Shown piece after piece: positions 34,765-44,699 of a stretch of DNA of 64,000 nt. The first letter of the stretch is position 1, and each line of letters begins with the position of its first letter. The stretch comes from Mesorhizobium sp. B2-8-5 (GTDB lineage Bacteria > Pseudomonadota > Alphaproteobacteria > Rhizobiales > Rhizobiaceae), in the NCBI RefSeq assembly GCF_006440675.2, contig NZ_CP083951.1:1612001-1676000 (forward strand), in the 5' to 3' direction. The notes beneath the pieces were generated by a model that saw only the letters and a list, made by a program, of their open reading frames with translations, was not told the origin of the DNA and made no database searches. Made by a program: the position numbers and the translations under genes.

Positions 34765-36167
34765 CAGGCGATTTCCTTGTTTGCGGGCACGAAGATCGCC
34801 ATCACGATGCCGAGCTTGCGCCAGACGGTGAAGGACAGCGCACTGGCCTCGAAGACCATGGCGAGGCTGGTGGCGATTGCCGCGCCCCAGAGGCCGAACA
34901 GCGGGATCAACAGCACGTTGAGGCCGATGTTCAGGGCAAGCGTCATGGCATAGACGGCGGCGCAGATGTTCTGGTTGCCGCTCATGGTGAGCAGGCTTTC
35001 GCAGGGGCCGACGGCGGCGCGCGCCACGACGCCCAGCACAAGCAGGAAGAGCAGCGGGTAGCCAGCGGTGAATTCGGGACCGAACAGCATCAGCATCGGC
35101 TCGCCCAGCGCCAGCACCATGAGCGCCATCAGCAACGAGGGCCAGAAGGTCCAGGACACGGTCTCGCGAGCGAAGGCGGCGAGCTTGTCCGGTTCGCCAT
35201 GGGTGAACTGCGCGTAGCGCTGGGCAACGCCGGCCTTGACCGCGAAATAGACGAAATGCACCAGCGCCAGCGTCTTCACCGTGGCGAAATAGACGGCGAC
35301 ATCGTTGGGGTTCATATAGGCGCCGACCATCAGCACGTCGGCATTGGTGAGCAGGAAGAAGAAGCTCTCGACCAGGAATATCGGCAGCGAAACGAGGATC
35401 CACTGGCCGAAATGCACCGCCATCGGCCCGGCCGGTATCTTTTTCTCCATGCGCGAGGTGACGGCCATCAGCTGGCCGAGCGTCGTGACATAGGTGGCCG
35501 CGATCGAGGCGAAGATCGCGGTCTTGGCGTCGGGCACGTAGTGCAGGCCAAGCATCAGCGCCATGAACGCCAGAATCAGCACCGGCCGCACCAGATAGGT
35601 GGGCGAGAGCGCCAGCAGCGCCCAGGAATTGGCGCGCGCCAGCCCCTGCAGGAGATCGCCGAGCGCGATCATCGGCAGGCAGATGACGCCGAGGATGAAG
35701 GGGATGACGTAGTAGTTCTCGATCCAGTCCGAGGCGAGCCACACGCCAAGGGCGCCGAGGCCCGCGATCAGCGTCGAAGCAGCGAGCACGAACAGGCGGC
35801 TGGCGAGCACGATGCCGCGCAGTTCGGCCAGCATGCCGCGTTCGCGATATTCGGGAATGAAACGAATGACCGAGGTGTGGAAGCCGAGGCAGGCGAGGTT
35901 GCCGACGATGACCATCGTCACCCAGACCAGCACCGAGATGCCGTATTCGAACGAGCCCATCCAGCGCGCCATCAGCACCTGGCTGACGAAGGCGATGAAG
36001 GCGCTGATGATACGGATCGAAAAGGCGATCAGCGACATGCGCCCGGCTTCGCCGCGCTCGTCGGCGGTGAACAGCACTGCGTCGATGCGGCCAAGCAACG
36101 GACGCATGCGCAGCGCCCAGCGCTGCGGCAGGAACCGCCCGGCAGTCGTCGCCGCGGAAAAGCGCAC
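34764..36167 (-). CDS. Polysaccharide flippase-like (MATE/Wzx superfamily) membrane protein
   Basis: 467 residues from a GTG with GGAGAG 6 bases upstream; ATG 36107 is an alternative. About twelve membrane spans start near residue 45 after a basic N terminus. RWMGSFEYGISVLVWVTMVI and GNQNICAAVYAMTLALNIGLNVLLIP are typical of Wzx/MATE-like oligosaccharide flippases. It would move a lipid-linked oligosaccharide across the inner membrane. No glycosyltransferase lies next to it in this window. Confidence 0.8.
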   Translation of the reverse strand: MRFSAATTAGRFLPQRWALRMRPLLGRIDAVLFTADERGEAGRMSLIAFSIRIISAFIAFVSQVLMARWMGSFEYGISVLVWVTMVIVGNLACLGFHTSVIRFIPEYRERGMLAELRGIVLASRLFVLAASTLIAGLGALGVWLASDWIENYYVIPFILGVICLPMIALGDLLQGLARANSWALLALSPTYLVRPVLILAFMALMLGLHYVPDAKTAIFASIAATYVTTLGQLMAVTSRMEKKIPAGPMAVHFGQWILVSLPIFLVESFFFLLTNADVLMVGAYMNPNDVAVYFATVKTLALVHFVYFAVKAGVAQRYAQFTHGEPDKLAAFARETVSWTFWPSLLMALMVLALGEPMLMLFGPEFTAGYPLLFLLVLGVVARAAVGPCESLLTMSGNQNICAAVYAMTLALNIGLNVLLIPLFGLWGAAIATSLAMVFEASALSFTVWRKLGIVMAIFVPANKEIA

Positions 36168-36554
36168 CCAGAACTCTCCGTTTTCCGCCTCTTTCCAAGG
36201 TTTCGGTCTATCCGAAACACCTTAAGAAAGGGTGGGTGGGGTGCCGGCGGGCGTATGAGGGGCAGCGCGGGCTTTCGGAAATTGCGCTGAAGTGCGCAAG
36301 CCGTAGAAAGCTAAAAAGCTGCGCGGGCATGATAGCAAATAAGCAGACATCTCGTACGGGAATTCGCGCTGAATTTTCCCGTGTCGGGACAAGATTTTTG
36401 GGAATATCTGGGAGGTCATTCTCGAATTAAGGGTGACGGAATAACCTTTCTCCAGATTGCCTACGCCATGATTGCGGTCTCGTACCTTGTTGCCGTTTTG
36501 GCACTAATTTCAGGTCACTAGCTGCGAAACGCGGCCAATCGCAATCGCCGGCGC
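36168..36554. other. Gene-free interval
   Basis: About 390 bases upstream of the flippase gene, lower in GC than its surroundings (for example around 36340-36520). Only very short frames exist, such as a 17-codon hydrophobic one at 36469-36522 without a ribosome binding site. The left end must hold the flippase promoter. Confidence 0.5.
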
Positions 36555-36616
36555 TGCCCCTCATCCGGCCCTTCGGGCCACCTTCTCCCCGTCAAACGGG
36601 GAGAAGGCAAGGGCGC
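36555..36616. repeat. Palindromic intergenic repeat, CCTTCTCCCCG type
   Basis: Two hairpins follow each other: GGCCCTTCGGGCC, then CCTTCTCCCCG/CGGGGAGAAGG around TCAAA. This sequence class is common between genes in Rhizobiales. It lies 4 bases after the stop of the minus-strand gene at 36620 and could fold in its mRNA 3' end. Confidence 0.75.
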
Positions 36617-36619
36617 TGC

Positions 36620-37123
36620 TTACATCCCCTTCATAGCGTCGCAGGACACATTCGGGTTCATGTCGGCGAAGGCGCCGGTGGGGTTCTGCTTCCAGGCCCA
36701 GACATGCAGCTCGTAGAACGGGCCGAGGCCGTAGCGGTTGGGGGCGCTGTTGAAGTTGAACAGCTGGCCTTCGAGCGAGGCCGGACCCTTCGAAGTGATA
36801 TATTCGACGGCGACCAGCTTCAGCGTGCCGTCGGCCATCGGCTCGTACATGACCGCCTCCGGCTTGGCGACGTCGACGGCGTCGTCCTTGAGGTAGGTCG
36901 CATTGACGTAGTGGATGCCCATGGCGCCGCCGGTGATGCCGCTGGCGCAGGGGATCGGCGCGTAGCCTTCAGCTTTCGCCACCGCGACGTCCTCGAAGCG
37001 GCTGTCCAGCGCCCGCACCTTTTCGGCAAGCGGATTGACGGTTTCGGCGTGGGTGGCGCTTGCCGCCATGACGGCCAGGGCCGATGCGCCGATGAAATAT
37101 CTGGTCAGGCTGGGGATGCTCAC
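36620..37123 (-). CDS. Secreted protein of unknown function
   Basis: 167 residues from a GTG at 37123 (GGAGAG 7 bases upstream). A signal peptide (YFIGASALAVMAASATHA) ends near residue 25. The mature protein has two cysteines (IPCASG and VSCDAM), which may form a disulfide, and a Gly-rich centre ITGGAMGIHYVNATYL. The family was not recognised. It is probably periplasmic. Confidence 0.7.
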   Translation of the reverse strand: MSIPSLTRYFIGASALAVMAASATHAETVNPLAEKVRALDSRFEDVAVAKAEGYAPIPCASGITGGAMGIHYVNATYLKDDAVDVAKPEAVMYEPMADGTLKLVAVEYITSKGPASLEGQLFNFNSAPNRYGLGPFYELHVWAWKQNPTGAFADMNPNVSCDAMKGM

Positions 37124-37258
37124 TGTTCTCTCTCCAATTCCGTTAAGCGCGCGCGCAAGGGCAGGGCCGGTCTTTTTCAAGGCCGGGCCTGCGACGCTTG
37201 GCGCGCGTGTCATTCGAAGGGCGAGACCGCGAGGTCCCGCCAGGGCCGGTATGGAACA

Positions 37259-37465
37259 TCAGTAATGCCACCAATATTCCCAGTATTCGCGCGGCAATTC
37301 CCGCTCACGGAGGCCGATGTCGCGCCTCAGATGGTGATCCTGCGGGAGAGGCCGGCGGCGCCTGTTTCGCACAGGCGAAAACAGTGCCGACACGAGCCGC
37401 CGCATGAAGCCGCGCCGCGGTGCGAGAGTATCCGCCGCGGCGGATACTCCCTCGCTGTCCGGCAT
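37259..37465 (-). CDS. Small basic protein with DUF1127-like motif and aromatic tail
   Basis: 68 residues from ATG 37465. The middle is very basic (RRLVSALFSPVRNRRRRP), then HHLRRDIGLRERELP resembles the end of DUF1127 proteins (LRDIGLSR-type), and the chain stops in YWEYWWHY. DUF1127 proteins of alphaproteobacteria bind RNA and affect phosphate and carbon metabolism. The start is uncertain, and a GGCGG stretch is the only ribosome-binding-like site. It is supported by motif rather than context. Confidence 0.45.
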   Translation of the reverse strand: MPDSEGVSAAADTLAPRRGFMRRLVSALFSPVRNRRRRPLPQDHHLRRDIGLRERELPREYWEYWWHY

Positions 37466-37526
37466 GACAACAGGTCCGCCATCGACAAGGACGATCGTCT
37501 CATCGTTTTGTCGTTCATCTGCCCGA

Positions 37527-37799
37527 TCAGCGATAAAAGTAGGGGTCAAGGACCCGCACCTCCGTGATCTTGTCGACGGGAAGCGCATTCTTCTGCGCGG
37601 TGCTGCGGATCGCCTCCGGCGAGGGCGCGTCATAGATGCAGAAGCTCTTCGACTTGTCCGGCGAGACGAAGGATTGCACCCAGGTTACGCCTTTCTCGGC
37701 GTTGCGGGCGATGACGCCGCCCATCGCGGTCGCGCCGGCGTCGTTCATCGGCACATGAAGCCCATCGGGAAAGGTACGTTCAATCAGGTAACGAGGCAC
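37527..37799 (-). CDS. DUF4242 family protein
   Basis: 90 residues from a GTG, with AAGGA upstream. The chain MPRYLIERTFPDGL...WVQSFVSPDKSKSFCIYDAPSPEAIR fits the small DUF4242 ferredoxin-like fold, of which some members bind nickel. It diverges from the large LuxR-type regulator with about 240 bases between. Its role is unknown. Confidence 0.8.
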   Translation of the reverse strand: MPRYLIERTFPDGLHVPMNDAGATAMGGVIARNAEKGVTWVQSFVSPDKSKSFCIYDAPSPEAIRSTAQKNALPVDKITEVRVLDPYFYR

Positions 37800-38037
37800 G
37801 ATAGGGGTTCCTTTCGTTGGTGAGTTGCGCTCGGTTCAAGCGCGACCCAGCAGAAATCACCTTCGCGGAAGGCGCGCATCGGCACCTTTCCCCATATTTG
37901 ACGGGACGATTCCCTATCTTTGGAGCGTTCTATGTGGAAGCAGGCACTGGAACGTGTGGAAGGTCACATTTCCACAGCTTCGTACCGACTATCCAGCGGC
38001 ATCCGCCGCGCCAACAATCCCATTCGCGAGAGTGACG

Positions 38038-40623
38038 ATGCTTCTGGAAAGACAGACGCAACTGAACCAACTGGAGGCCGTGCTGGCCGGCACCGTGCGA
38101 GGCCACGGCCGCGTCGTGGCGCTGTCCGGCGAAGCCGGCGCCGGCAAGACGACGCTGGTCGAGGCGTTCACGGAGCGGATGACGGCAGGCGTGAAGCTGT
38201 TGCGCGGTGCCTGCGAAGACCTCTCGATTCCCGACCCGCTCGGCGCGCTCTACGATCTTGCGCGCGAGGCGGGATGGGAGTTGCCGCAGGCGATCGATGC
38301 CCGTCAGGGGCAAAGGCTGCCGTTCTTTTCCGACGCGCTCGACGTTTTCGAGACGAAGGGTCCAAGCGTCCTGGTCATCGAGGATCTGCACTGGGCGGAT
38401 GATGCGACGCTCGATTTCGTGCGCTTCCTGGGCCGGCGTATCGCGAGCACCCACATCCTGCTTCTGATCACGGCGCGCACCGACCGCAGCGAGGGGCAGA
38501 TGCGGGTGCGCCGGGCGCTCGGCGAAATCCCGGCCGGCAACGTCCATCGTATCGAGGTCCCTTTGCTCAGCGAGACGGCCGTCCTGTCGCTCGCCGAGGC
38601 CGCCGGCCGCGACGGCGGCGCCATCTACCGCGCCACGGCAGGCAATGCCTTCTTTGTGACGGAGTTGCTGGCCGGCGAGAAAGACGGCCTGCTGCCGGTC
38701 AGCGTGCGCGACGCGGTGCTCGCGCGCGCCGAGCAGCTCTCCTCCGGCGCCCGCTCGATGCTCGACGCGGTCTCGGTGTTCCCGCGCCGCGCCGACGCCT
38801 GGGCGCTCAGCGGCCTTTGCGGAATTGCCGCCGCCGGCCAGCTCGCCGAATGCGTCGCCAACGGCCTGCTCGAGGATTTCGGCGACGGCTATGCCTTCCG
38901 CCACGAGATCGCCCGCACGGCGATCGAGATGGCGCTGACGCCCAGCAAGAGACGGGAGTACAACGAGCGCGCCTTGGCAGCGTTGCGGGAAAATCCGCAA
39001 GTCGCCACCGCAAGGCTGGTGCATCATGCCGTGGAGGCGCAAAGCCTGGACGTGGTGCGCGAGCTGGCGCCGGTCGCCGCGCGCGAGGCTTCCCGCGTCG
39101 GTGCCCATCGCGATGCGGCGGGTTACTACGAGGTCGCCCTGCGCCACGCGGATATCCTGCCGATCGAGAAGCGGGCGGAGCTTTATGAAGGCCATGCCTT
39201 CGAGTGCCATCTGATCGGCCGCATCGACGCGGCGATGGAAGCGCAGGACCGGGCGCGCCAGCTGCGCCGGGCGCTGGGCGATCGGCTCAAGGAAGGCGAC
39301 TGCCTCAGGTGCCTGTCGCGCTTTGCTTATCTGCTCGGCGATCGCGAGGCAGCGGACCGTTTCGGCGAGCAGGCCGTGGAGCTTCTGGAGACCGCTCCCG
39401 ACAGCGCCGAGCTGGCGATGGCCTACTCTAACCTCTCGCAACTGGCGATGCTGGCCGAGCGGCTCGAGGACACGCTTTCGCTCGGCGGCAAGGCGGCCGA
39501 ACTGGCGGAGCGGCTCAACCGGGCGGACATTGTCTGTCATGCGCTGAACAATGTCGGCGCCGCCGGACAATGGCTGGATTTTGCCAAAGGGCGGCGCGAT
39601 CTCGCACGCAGCCTTGGGATTGCGCTGTCGGGCAACTTCCAGGAGCATGCGGCGCGCGCCTTCACGAACTGCGCCTGCGTCGAGATGAATAGCCTCAGCT
39701 TCAAGGAGGCGGCGTCGTTCCTGGATCGCGGCATTGGCTATTGCGTCGAGAACGATCTCGCGACATGGCGCGACTACATGCGCGGCGTGCAGGCGCAGCT
39801 TTTGCTTCGGCGCGGCTTTTGGGACGACGCCGCGACAATGGCGCATGAGGTTGTCGACGACGACGCAACGACGCCGCTCGTGCGCTATCCGTCGCTGGTG
39901 GCTCTGGCGAGGCTGCGCATCCGCCGCGGCGACCCATCGGCCGAGCCGATCGTCGAAGAGATGAGGCGGTTCCTGGACAAGGGCATGGAGCTGCAGCGCC
40001 TTGTGGCGTTTGCCGAGGTGCTGGCTGAGTTGGCCTGGCTTGGACAAGCCGACAGGCAGGAAGCCTTGCGCCTGATCGCGGTTGCCGAAAGCCTCGCGCC
40101 GACGCCGGCCGTGTTCGGCGAACTTGCCACCTGGCGGCAGCTGTTGTCGCCCGGATCCGACCCCGGCGATACGAACGGCATGGCGGAGCCGCACCGCCTG
40201 CAACTGACCGGCGACTGGCGCGCCGCCGCAGCGCTATGGGCCGAAATGGGGGCGCCTTTCGAACAGGCAATGGCCTTGCTGCTCGGCGACGAAGCGGCGC
40301 AGCGCGAAGCGCTTGCCATTTTTGAGGACCTTGGCGCGAGGGCGGTCGCGCAGCACGTCCGCGGCCTTATGCGGGAAAGCGGCGTCAGCCACATCGCGAG
40401 AGGACCGCGACAGGCGACGCGCGCCAACCAGGCCGGCCTCACGCAGCGCCAGATGGAGGTGCTGCAGCTGATCGAACGCGGCTTTTCCAACAAGAAGATC
40501 GCCGCGCATCTGACCATCTCGCCAAAGACGGTCGATCATCACGTGTCGGCGGTGCTGGACAAGCTGGAGGCCGTCTCGCGCGGCGAGGCGACGGCGGCCG
40601 CGCGCGATTCGGGATTGATCTAA
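38038..40623 (+). CDS. Large ATPase-containing LuxR-type regulator (LAL/MalT-like)
   Basis: 861 residues from ATG 38038 (GTG 38032 is an alternative). An AAA_16-type ATPase has Walker A SGEAGAGKTTL (30-40) and Walker B VLVIEDLHWADD. A long TPR-like helical region follows (about 350-750). The LuxR HTH at the C terminus reads LTQRQMEVLQLIERGFSNKKIAAHLTISPKTVDHHV. Such proteins oligomerise on binding an inducer and activate promoters. The Ldh-family gene 23 bases downstream is a likely operon partner. The inducer is not known. Confidence 0.87.
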   Translation: MLLERQTQLNQLEAVLAGTVRGHGRVVALSGEAGAGKTTLVEAFTERMTAGVKLLRGACEDLSIPDPLGALYDLAREAGWELPQAIDARQGQRLPFFSDALDVFETKGPSVLVIEDLHWADDATLDFVRFLGRRIASTHILLLITARTDRSEGQMRVRRALGEIPAGNVHRIEVPLLSETAVLSLAEAAGRDGGAIYRATAGNAFFVTELLAGEKDGLLPVSVRDAVLARAEQLSSGARSMLDAVSVFPRRADAWALSGLCGIAAAGQLAECVANGLLEDFGDGYAFRHEIARTAIEMALTPSKRREYNERALAALRENPQVATARLVHHAVEAQSLDVVRELAPVAAREASRVGAHRDAAGYYEVALRHADILPIEKRAELYEGHAFECHLIGRIDAAMEAQDRARQLRRALGDRLKEGDCLRCLSRFAYLLGDREAADRFGEQAVELLETAPDSAELAMAYSNLSQLAMLAERLEDTLSLGGKAAELAERLNRADIVCHALNNVGAAGQWLDFAKGRRDLARSLGIALSGNFQEHAARAFTNCACVEMNSLSFKEAASFLDRGIGYCVENDLATWRDYMRGVQAQLLLRRGFWDDAATMAHEVVDDDATTPLVRYPSLVALARLRIRRGDPSAEPIVEEMRRFLDKGMELQRLVAFAEVLAELAWLGQADRQEALRLIAVAESLAPTPAVFGELATWRQLLSPGSDPGDTNGMAEPHRLQLTGDWRAAAALWAEMGAPFEQAMALLLGDEAAQREALAIFEDLGARAVAQHVRGLMRESGVSHIARGPRQATRANQAGLTQRQMEVLQLIERGFSNKKIAAHLTISPKTVDHHVSAVLDKLEAVSRGEATAAARDSGLI

Positions 40624-40646
40624 ACTTGATTGTACCGCACAAACCA

Positions 40647-41750
40647 ATGGTCATGGAGGAGCCAACTTACGTCATTCCTGCCGCGCGGCTGAAAGAGTTC
40701 GTCGCGACTATTTTCGCGACCGCCGGCTGCGCGCGGGACGAAGCGGATCGGATCGGACACTACCTTCTGTCGGCCAATCTAGCGGGCCATGACAGCCACG
40801 GCGTGATACGCACTCCGCGTTATCTCTATTGGCTGCGGCAGGGTTATGTCCGACCGGGGCAGACGCTGACGGTGGTCTCGGAGGGTCCCTCCTTCGCCAC
40901 AGTGGACGGCAATTGGGGCTTCGGCCAGACAATCGGTCCGTTGGCCGTCGACACAGGCGTGGAGAAAGCCAGGGCCGCGGGCGTTTCGATGATCGGCCTG
41001 CGAAACTCCAGCCATCTCGGCCGGATCGGCGACTGGGCAGAACGGGCCGCCGATGCCGGTCTGGTTTCGTTGCATTTCGTCAATGTGGGCGGCGGTGAGC
41101 TGGTTGCGCCGTTCGGTGGGATCGATCGACGGTTTTCCACGAATCCCATCTGCATAGGCGTTCCGTCGGACGGCAAGGAACCTATGTTCCTGCTTGATTT
41201 CGCGACGTCGCTTGTTGCCGAAGGCAAGGTACTGGTCGCATCGAACGGCGGCAAGCCAGTGCCGGAGGGAGCGCTGGTCGGGCTCGACGGAAAGTTCACC
41301 TCGGACCCGTCGGCACTTTACGGACCGATCGTGCCGGGCGGCGTTCGGGACTTAGCGCATGGCGAGGGCGCTCTCGTCGCTTTCGGTCTGCACAAGGGCT
41401 CCGGCCTTGCCTTCATGTGCGAAATCCTGGCGGGCGTCCTGGCTGGAGGCGCGACGTCCGGTCCTATCCCTGGCGGTAAGCGCGGCCGCATAAGCAACGG
41501 CATGCTGTCGATCTACCTCGACCCGGCCCGCTTTGGAGAGCCGGATTTCCTGCAGAGAGCGCGCGCTTACGCCAACTATGTGAAGGCCTCGCGACCGACC
41601 ACGCCCGGTACTCCGGTCCTGGTTCCAGGCGAGCCGGAAGCCCGGTCCCGCGAGGAGCGCCTGCGCTCCGGCGTTCCGCTGCAGAAGCAGACATGGGATG
41701 CGATCTGTGCAGCCGCGTTGTCGCTCGGGGTCCAGCCTCCGACGTTGTAG
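40647..41750 (+). CDS. Ldh family (malate/L-lactate-type) NAD(P)-dependent dehydrogenase
   Basis: 367 residues. The family blocks are present: GHDSHGVIRTPRYLYWLRQG with the catalytic His, NSSHLGRIGDWAERAADAGL, and the cofactor-binding HKGSGLAFMCEILAGVLAGG. It would oxidise a 2-hydroxy acid to a 2-oxo acid with NAD(P)+. The substrate cannot be read; family members act on malate, ureidoglycolate, sulfolactate, and hydroxyproline-derived imines (as reductases). It follows the LuxR-type gene after 23 bases. Confidence 0.85.
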   Translation: MVMEEPTYVIPAARLKEFVATIFATAGCARDEADRIGHYLLSANLAGHDSHGVIRTPRYLYWLRQGYVRPGQTLTVVSEGPSFATVDGNWGFGQTIGPLAVDTGVEKARAAGVSMIGLRNSSHLGRIGDWAERAADAGLVSLHFVNVGGGELVAPFGGIDRRFSTNPICIGVPSDGKEPMFLLDFATSLVAEGKVLVASNGGKPVPEGALVGLDGKFTSDPSALYGPIVPGGVRDLAHGEGALVAFGLHKGSGLAFMCEILAGVLAGGATSGPIPGGKRGRISNGMLSIYLDPARFGEPDFLQRARAYANYVKASRPTTPGTPVLVPGEPEARSREERLRSGVPLQKQTWDAICAAALSLGVQPPTL

Positions 41751-41931
41751 GACGCGATCTTCGATAGAATTGTTTGCCGCGTCGTGTCGATATCCGACAC
41801 CATGACTGCAGGCTTTATGGATGAATTGAAGTTAAGGTCGTGCAGTTGGAAGTAGTCGGGCACGCCGGGCACGGCTTTGGACCTGTTCAGCCCCTTGCGA
41901 AAGTTGTCTGGGACTGGGGTCATATCCGTTG

Positions 41932-41956
41932 AAAAGTCCCGGCGAAAGCCGGGACT
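41932..41956 (-). terminator. Rho-independent terminator after secA
   Basis: On the minus strand AGTCCCGGC (41948-41956) pairs with GCCGGGACT (41935-41943) over a 4-base loop, followed by TTTT. It lies 10 bases after the secA stop. Confidence 0.8.
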
Positions 41957-41966
41957 GAAGACCTGC

Positions 41967-44699
41967 TCAGGCGAACGTGCCGTGGCAGTGCTTGTACTTC
42001 TTGCCGGAGCCGCAGGGGCAGAGCTCGTTGCGGCCGACCTTGCCCCAGCTCGCGGGGTTCTTCGGGTCGCGGTTTTCCGGCGCGACGACGGCGCTGGTGT
42101 CCTGACGCATAAGAAGCGCGGTCTCGCCGCCCAGGAAATCATCCTCGCCGGTGGAGCCGTCGATATGGCTGCCGAACATCTCGGGGGCTTCGGGCGGCGG
42201 CGCGTCCGCCGCCTGGCGCACCAGCTCGACGCGCATCAGCTGCGCGGTGACGGCCTGGCGCAGGTTGCCGAGCATGCCCTGGAACAGCTCGAAGGCCTCG
42301 CCCTTGTATTCCTGCAGCGGGTCGCGCTGGGCGTAACCGCGGAAGCCGACGACCGAACGCAGGTGGTCGAGATTGACGATGTGCTCGCGCCACAGATGGT
42401 CGAGCGTCTGCAGCACCACCGAACGTTCGACATAGTTCATCACGTCGGGGCCAAAGCGATCGGCGCGCTCCTTGGCGGCGGCGTCGGCCGCGGCCGCGAT
42501 GCGCTCGCGGATGTCGTCCTCGGCGATGCCCTCTTCCTTGACCCATTCCTCGATCGGCAGGTCGAGGTTGAGAAACTGCGCCGCTTCCTCCTTGAGGCCG
42601 GCGACGTTCCACTGCTCGGCATAGGCGTTTTCGGGGATGTTCTTGGCGACGATCTCCTCGATGACGCCCTCGCGCATCTCGGCGATCGTCTCCGACAGGC
42701 CTTCGCCGTCCATCAGCTCGATACGCTGCTCGAACACCACCTTGCGCTGGTCGTTCGAGACGTCGTCATATTTCAACAGGTTCTTGCGGATGTCGAAGTT
42801 GCGCGCCTCGACCTTCTTCTGCGCCTTCTCCAGCGCCTTGTTGATCCAGGGATGGATGATCGCCTCGTCTTCCTTGAGGCCGAGCTTCTGCAGCATGCCA
42901 TCCATGCGCTCGGAGCCGAAGATGCGCATCAGGTCGTCCTGCAGCGACAGGAAGAATTTTGACCGGCCGGGATCGCCCTGTCTTCCTGAACGACCTCTAA
43001 GCTGGTTGTCGATGCGGCGCGATTCGTGGCGTTCGGTGGCCAGAACGTAAAGGCCGCCGGCGGCCAGCGCCTTTTCCTTCAGGCGCTCGACGTCGTCGTT
43101 AATCTCTTTTTCCCGAGCCTCGCGCTCGGGTCCGGGCGGCATGTCGCCAAGCTCTTCGGCGATGCGCATCTCGGCGTTGCCGCCGAGCTTGATGTCAGTG
43201 CCGCGGCCGGCCATGTTGGTGGCGATGGTGATGGCGCCGGGCTTGCCGGCCTGGGCGACGATAGCCGCCTCGCGCTCATGGTGGCGCGCGTTCAGGACTT
43301 CGAAGTCCTTGAAGCCATCCTTGCGCAGGCGTTCGGCCAACTGCTCGGATTTCTCGATCGAGGTGGTGCCGACCAGCGTCGGCTGGCCTTTGGCGCTGGC
43401 CTCGCGGATTTCCTTGACGATCGCCTTGTACTTCTCTTCGACCGTACGGTAGACCTCGTCGTCCTCATCCTTGCGGATGACCGGCAGGTTGGTCGGGATC
43501 TCGGTGACCTCGAGGCCGTAAATGTTGCCGAACTCCTCGGCCTCGGTCAGCGCCGTGCCGGTCATGCCGGCAAGCTTCTTGTAGAGGCGGAAATAGTTCT
43601 GGAAGGTGACGGAGGCCAGCGTCTGGTTCTCCGGCTGGATCTGCACATGCTCCTTGGCCTCGAGTGCCTGGTGCAGGCCTTCGGAGTAGCGGCGGCCCGG
43701 CATCATGCGACCGGTGAACTCGTCGATGATGACGATCTCGCCATTGCGCACGATATAGTCGCGGTCCTTCTGGAACAGAAGATGCGCCTTCAGCGCATTG
43801 TTGACGTGATGGACGATGGCGACGTTCTCCACGTCGTAGAGCGACTCGCCTTTCAACAGGCCCGCGTCGCGCAGCATGTTTTCCAGCTTCTCGGTGCCGT
43901 CCTCGGTGAAGATCGTCGTCTTCTGCTTCTCGTCGACCTCGTAGTCGGCCGGGCCGAGCTTCAGCATGAAGGCGTCGATGGTGTTGTACATTTCCGAGCG
44001 GTCCTCGAGCGGACCGGAAATGATCAGCGGCGTGCGCGCTTCGTCGACCAGGATGGAATCGACTTCGTCGACGATGGCGTAGGCATGGCCGCGCTGCACC
44101 ATCTGCGAGCGCTCATACTTCATGTTGTCGCGCAGATAGTCGAAGCCGAGCTCGTTGTTGGTGGCATAGGTAACGTCGGAGGCGTAAGCCTCGCGGCGCT
44201 CGTCGTCGGAAAGGCCGTGGACGATGATGCCGACGGTCAGGCCGAGGAATTTATAGACGCGGCCCATCCATTCGGCGTCGCGGGTGGCGAGATAGTCGTT
44301 GACGGTGACGACATGGACGCCCTGGCCGGCAAGCGCATTGAGATAGACCGGCAGAGTGGCGACCAGCGTCTTGCCCTCGCCGGTGCGCATCTCGGCGATG
44401 CCGCCATTGTGAAGCACCATGCCGCCGATCAATTGTACGTCAAAGGGACGCATGCCAAGCACGCGGCGGGCCGCCTCGCGCACCGTGGCGAAGGCTGGAA
44501 CCAGCAGGTCGTCGAGCGCGGCGCCGTTGGCGAGATCCTGGCGGAATTTTTCAGTGCGGCCCGAGAGCTCGGCGTCGGAAAGCGCCCGCATCTCGTTTTC
44601 CATGGCGTTGATGGCTTCGACCCTGGGCCGGGTCGACTTGACACGGCGGTCGTTGGAAGAACCGAAAACCTTACGGGCGAGACCGCCGAGACTGACCAT
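41967..44699 (-). CDS. secA: Preprotein translocase ATPase SecA
   Basis: 910 residues. The motor domains show [20 protein letters not shown] (Walker A), [20 protein letters not shown] (Walker B region), [13 protein letters not shown] and [11 protein letters not shown]. The chain ends in the zinc-binding SEC-C motif [13 protein letters not shown] used for SecB and lipid contact. It drives post-translational export through SecYEG. The ATG at 44699 has AAGGACC upstream; the frame extends further up but without SecA similarity. Confidence 0.97.
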   Translation of the reverse strand: MVSLGGLARKVFGSSNDRRVKSTRPRVEAINAMENEMRALSDAELSGRTEKFRQDLANGAALDDLLVPAFATVREAARRVLGMRPFDVQLIGGMVLHNGGIAEMRTGEGKTLVATLPVYLNALAGQGVHVVTVNDYLATRDAEWMGRVYKFLGLTVGIIVHGLSDDERREAYASDVTYATNNELGFDYLRDNMKYERSQMVQRGHAYAIVDEVDSILVDEARTPLIISGPLEDRSEMYNTIDAFMLKLGPADYEVDEKQKTTIFTEDGTEKLENMLRDAGLLKGESLYDVENVAIVHHVNNALKAHLLFQKDRDYIVRNGEIVIIDEFTGRMMPGRRYSEGLHQALEAKEHVQIQPENQTLASVTFQNYFRLYKKLAGMTGTALTEAEEFGNIYGLEVTEIPTNLPVIRKDEDDEVYRTVEEKYKAIVKEIREASAKGQPTLVGTTSIEKSEQLAERLRKDGFKDFEVLNARHHEREAAIVAQAGKPGAITIATNMAGRGTDIKLGGNAEMRIAEELGDMPPGPEREAREKEINDDVERLKEKALAAGGLYVLATERHESRRIDNQLRGRSGRQGDPGRSKFFLSLQDDLMRIFGSERMDGMLQKLGLKEDEAIIHPWINKALEKAQKKVEARNFDIRKNLLKYDDVSNDQRKVVFEQRIELMDGEGLSETIAEMREGVIEEIVAKNIPENAYAEQWNVAGLKEEAAQFLNLDLPIEEWVKEEGIAEDDIRERIAAAADAAAKERADRFGPDVMNYVERSVVLQTLDHLWREHIVNLDHLRSVVGFRGYAQRDPLQEYKGEAFELFQGMLGNLRQAVTAQLMRVELVRQAADAPPPEAPEMFGSHIDGSTGEDDFLGGETALLMRQDTSAVVAPENRDPKNPASWGKVGRNELCPCGSGKKYKHCHGTFA

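Noticed and set aside
37930..40203. 757-codon frame antisense to the LuxR-type regulator
   Set aside because: Shadow frame without motifs; the plus-strand gene has clear ATPase and HTH motifs.
41751..41922. Minus-strand frame (MTPVPDNFRKGLNRS...) between the Ldh gene and secA
   Set aside because: It reads like a protein for about 60 codons but then runs antisense into the Ldh-family gene, has no recognised family and no clear ribosome binding site.
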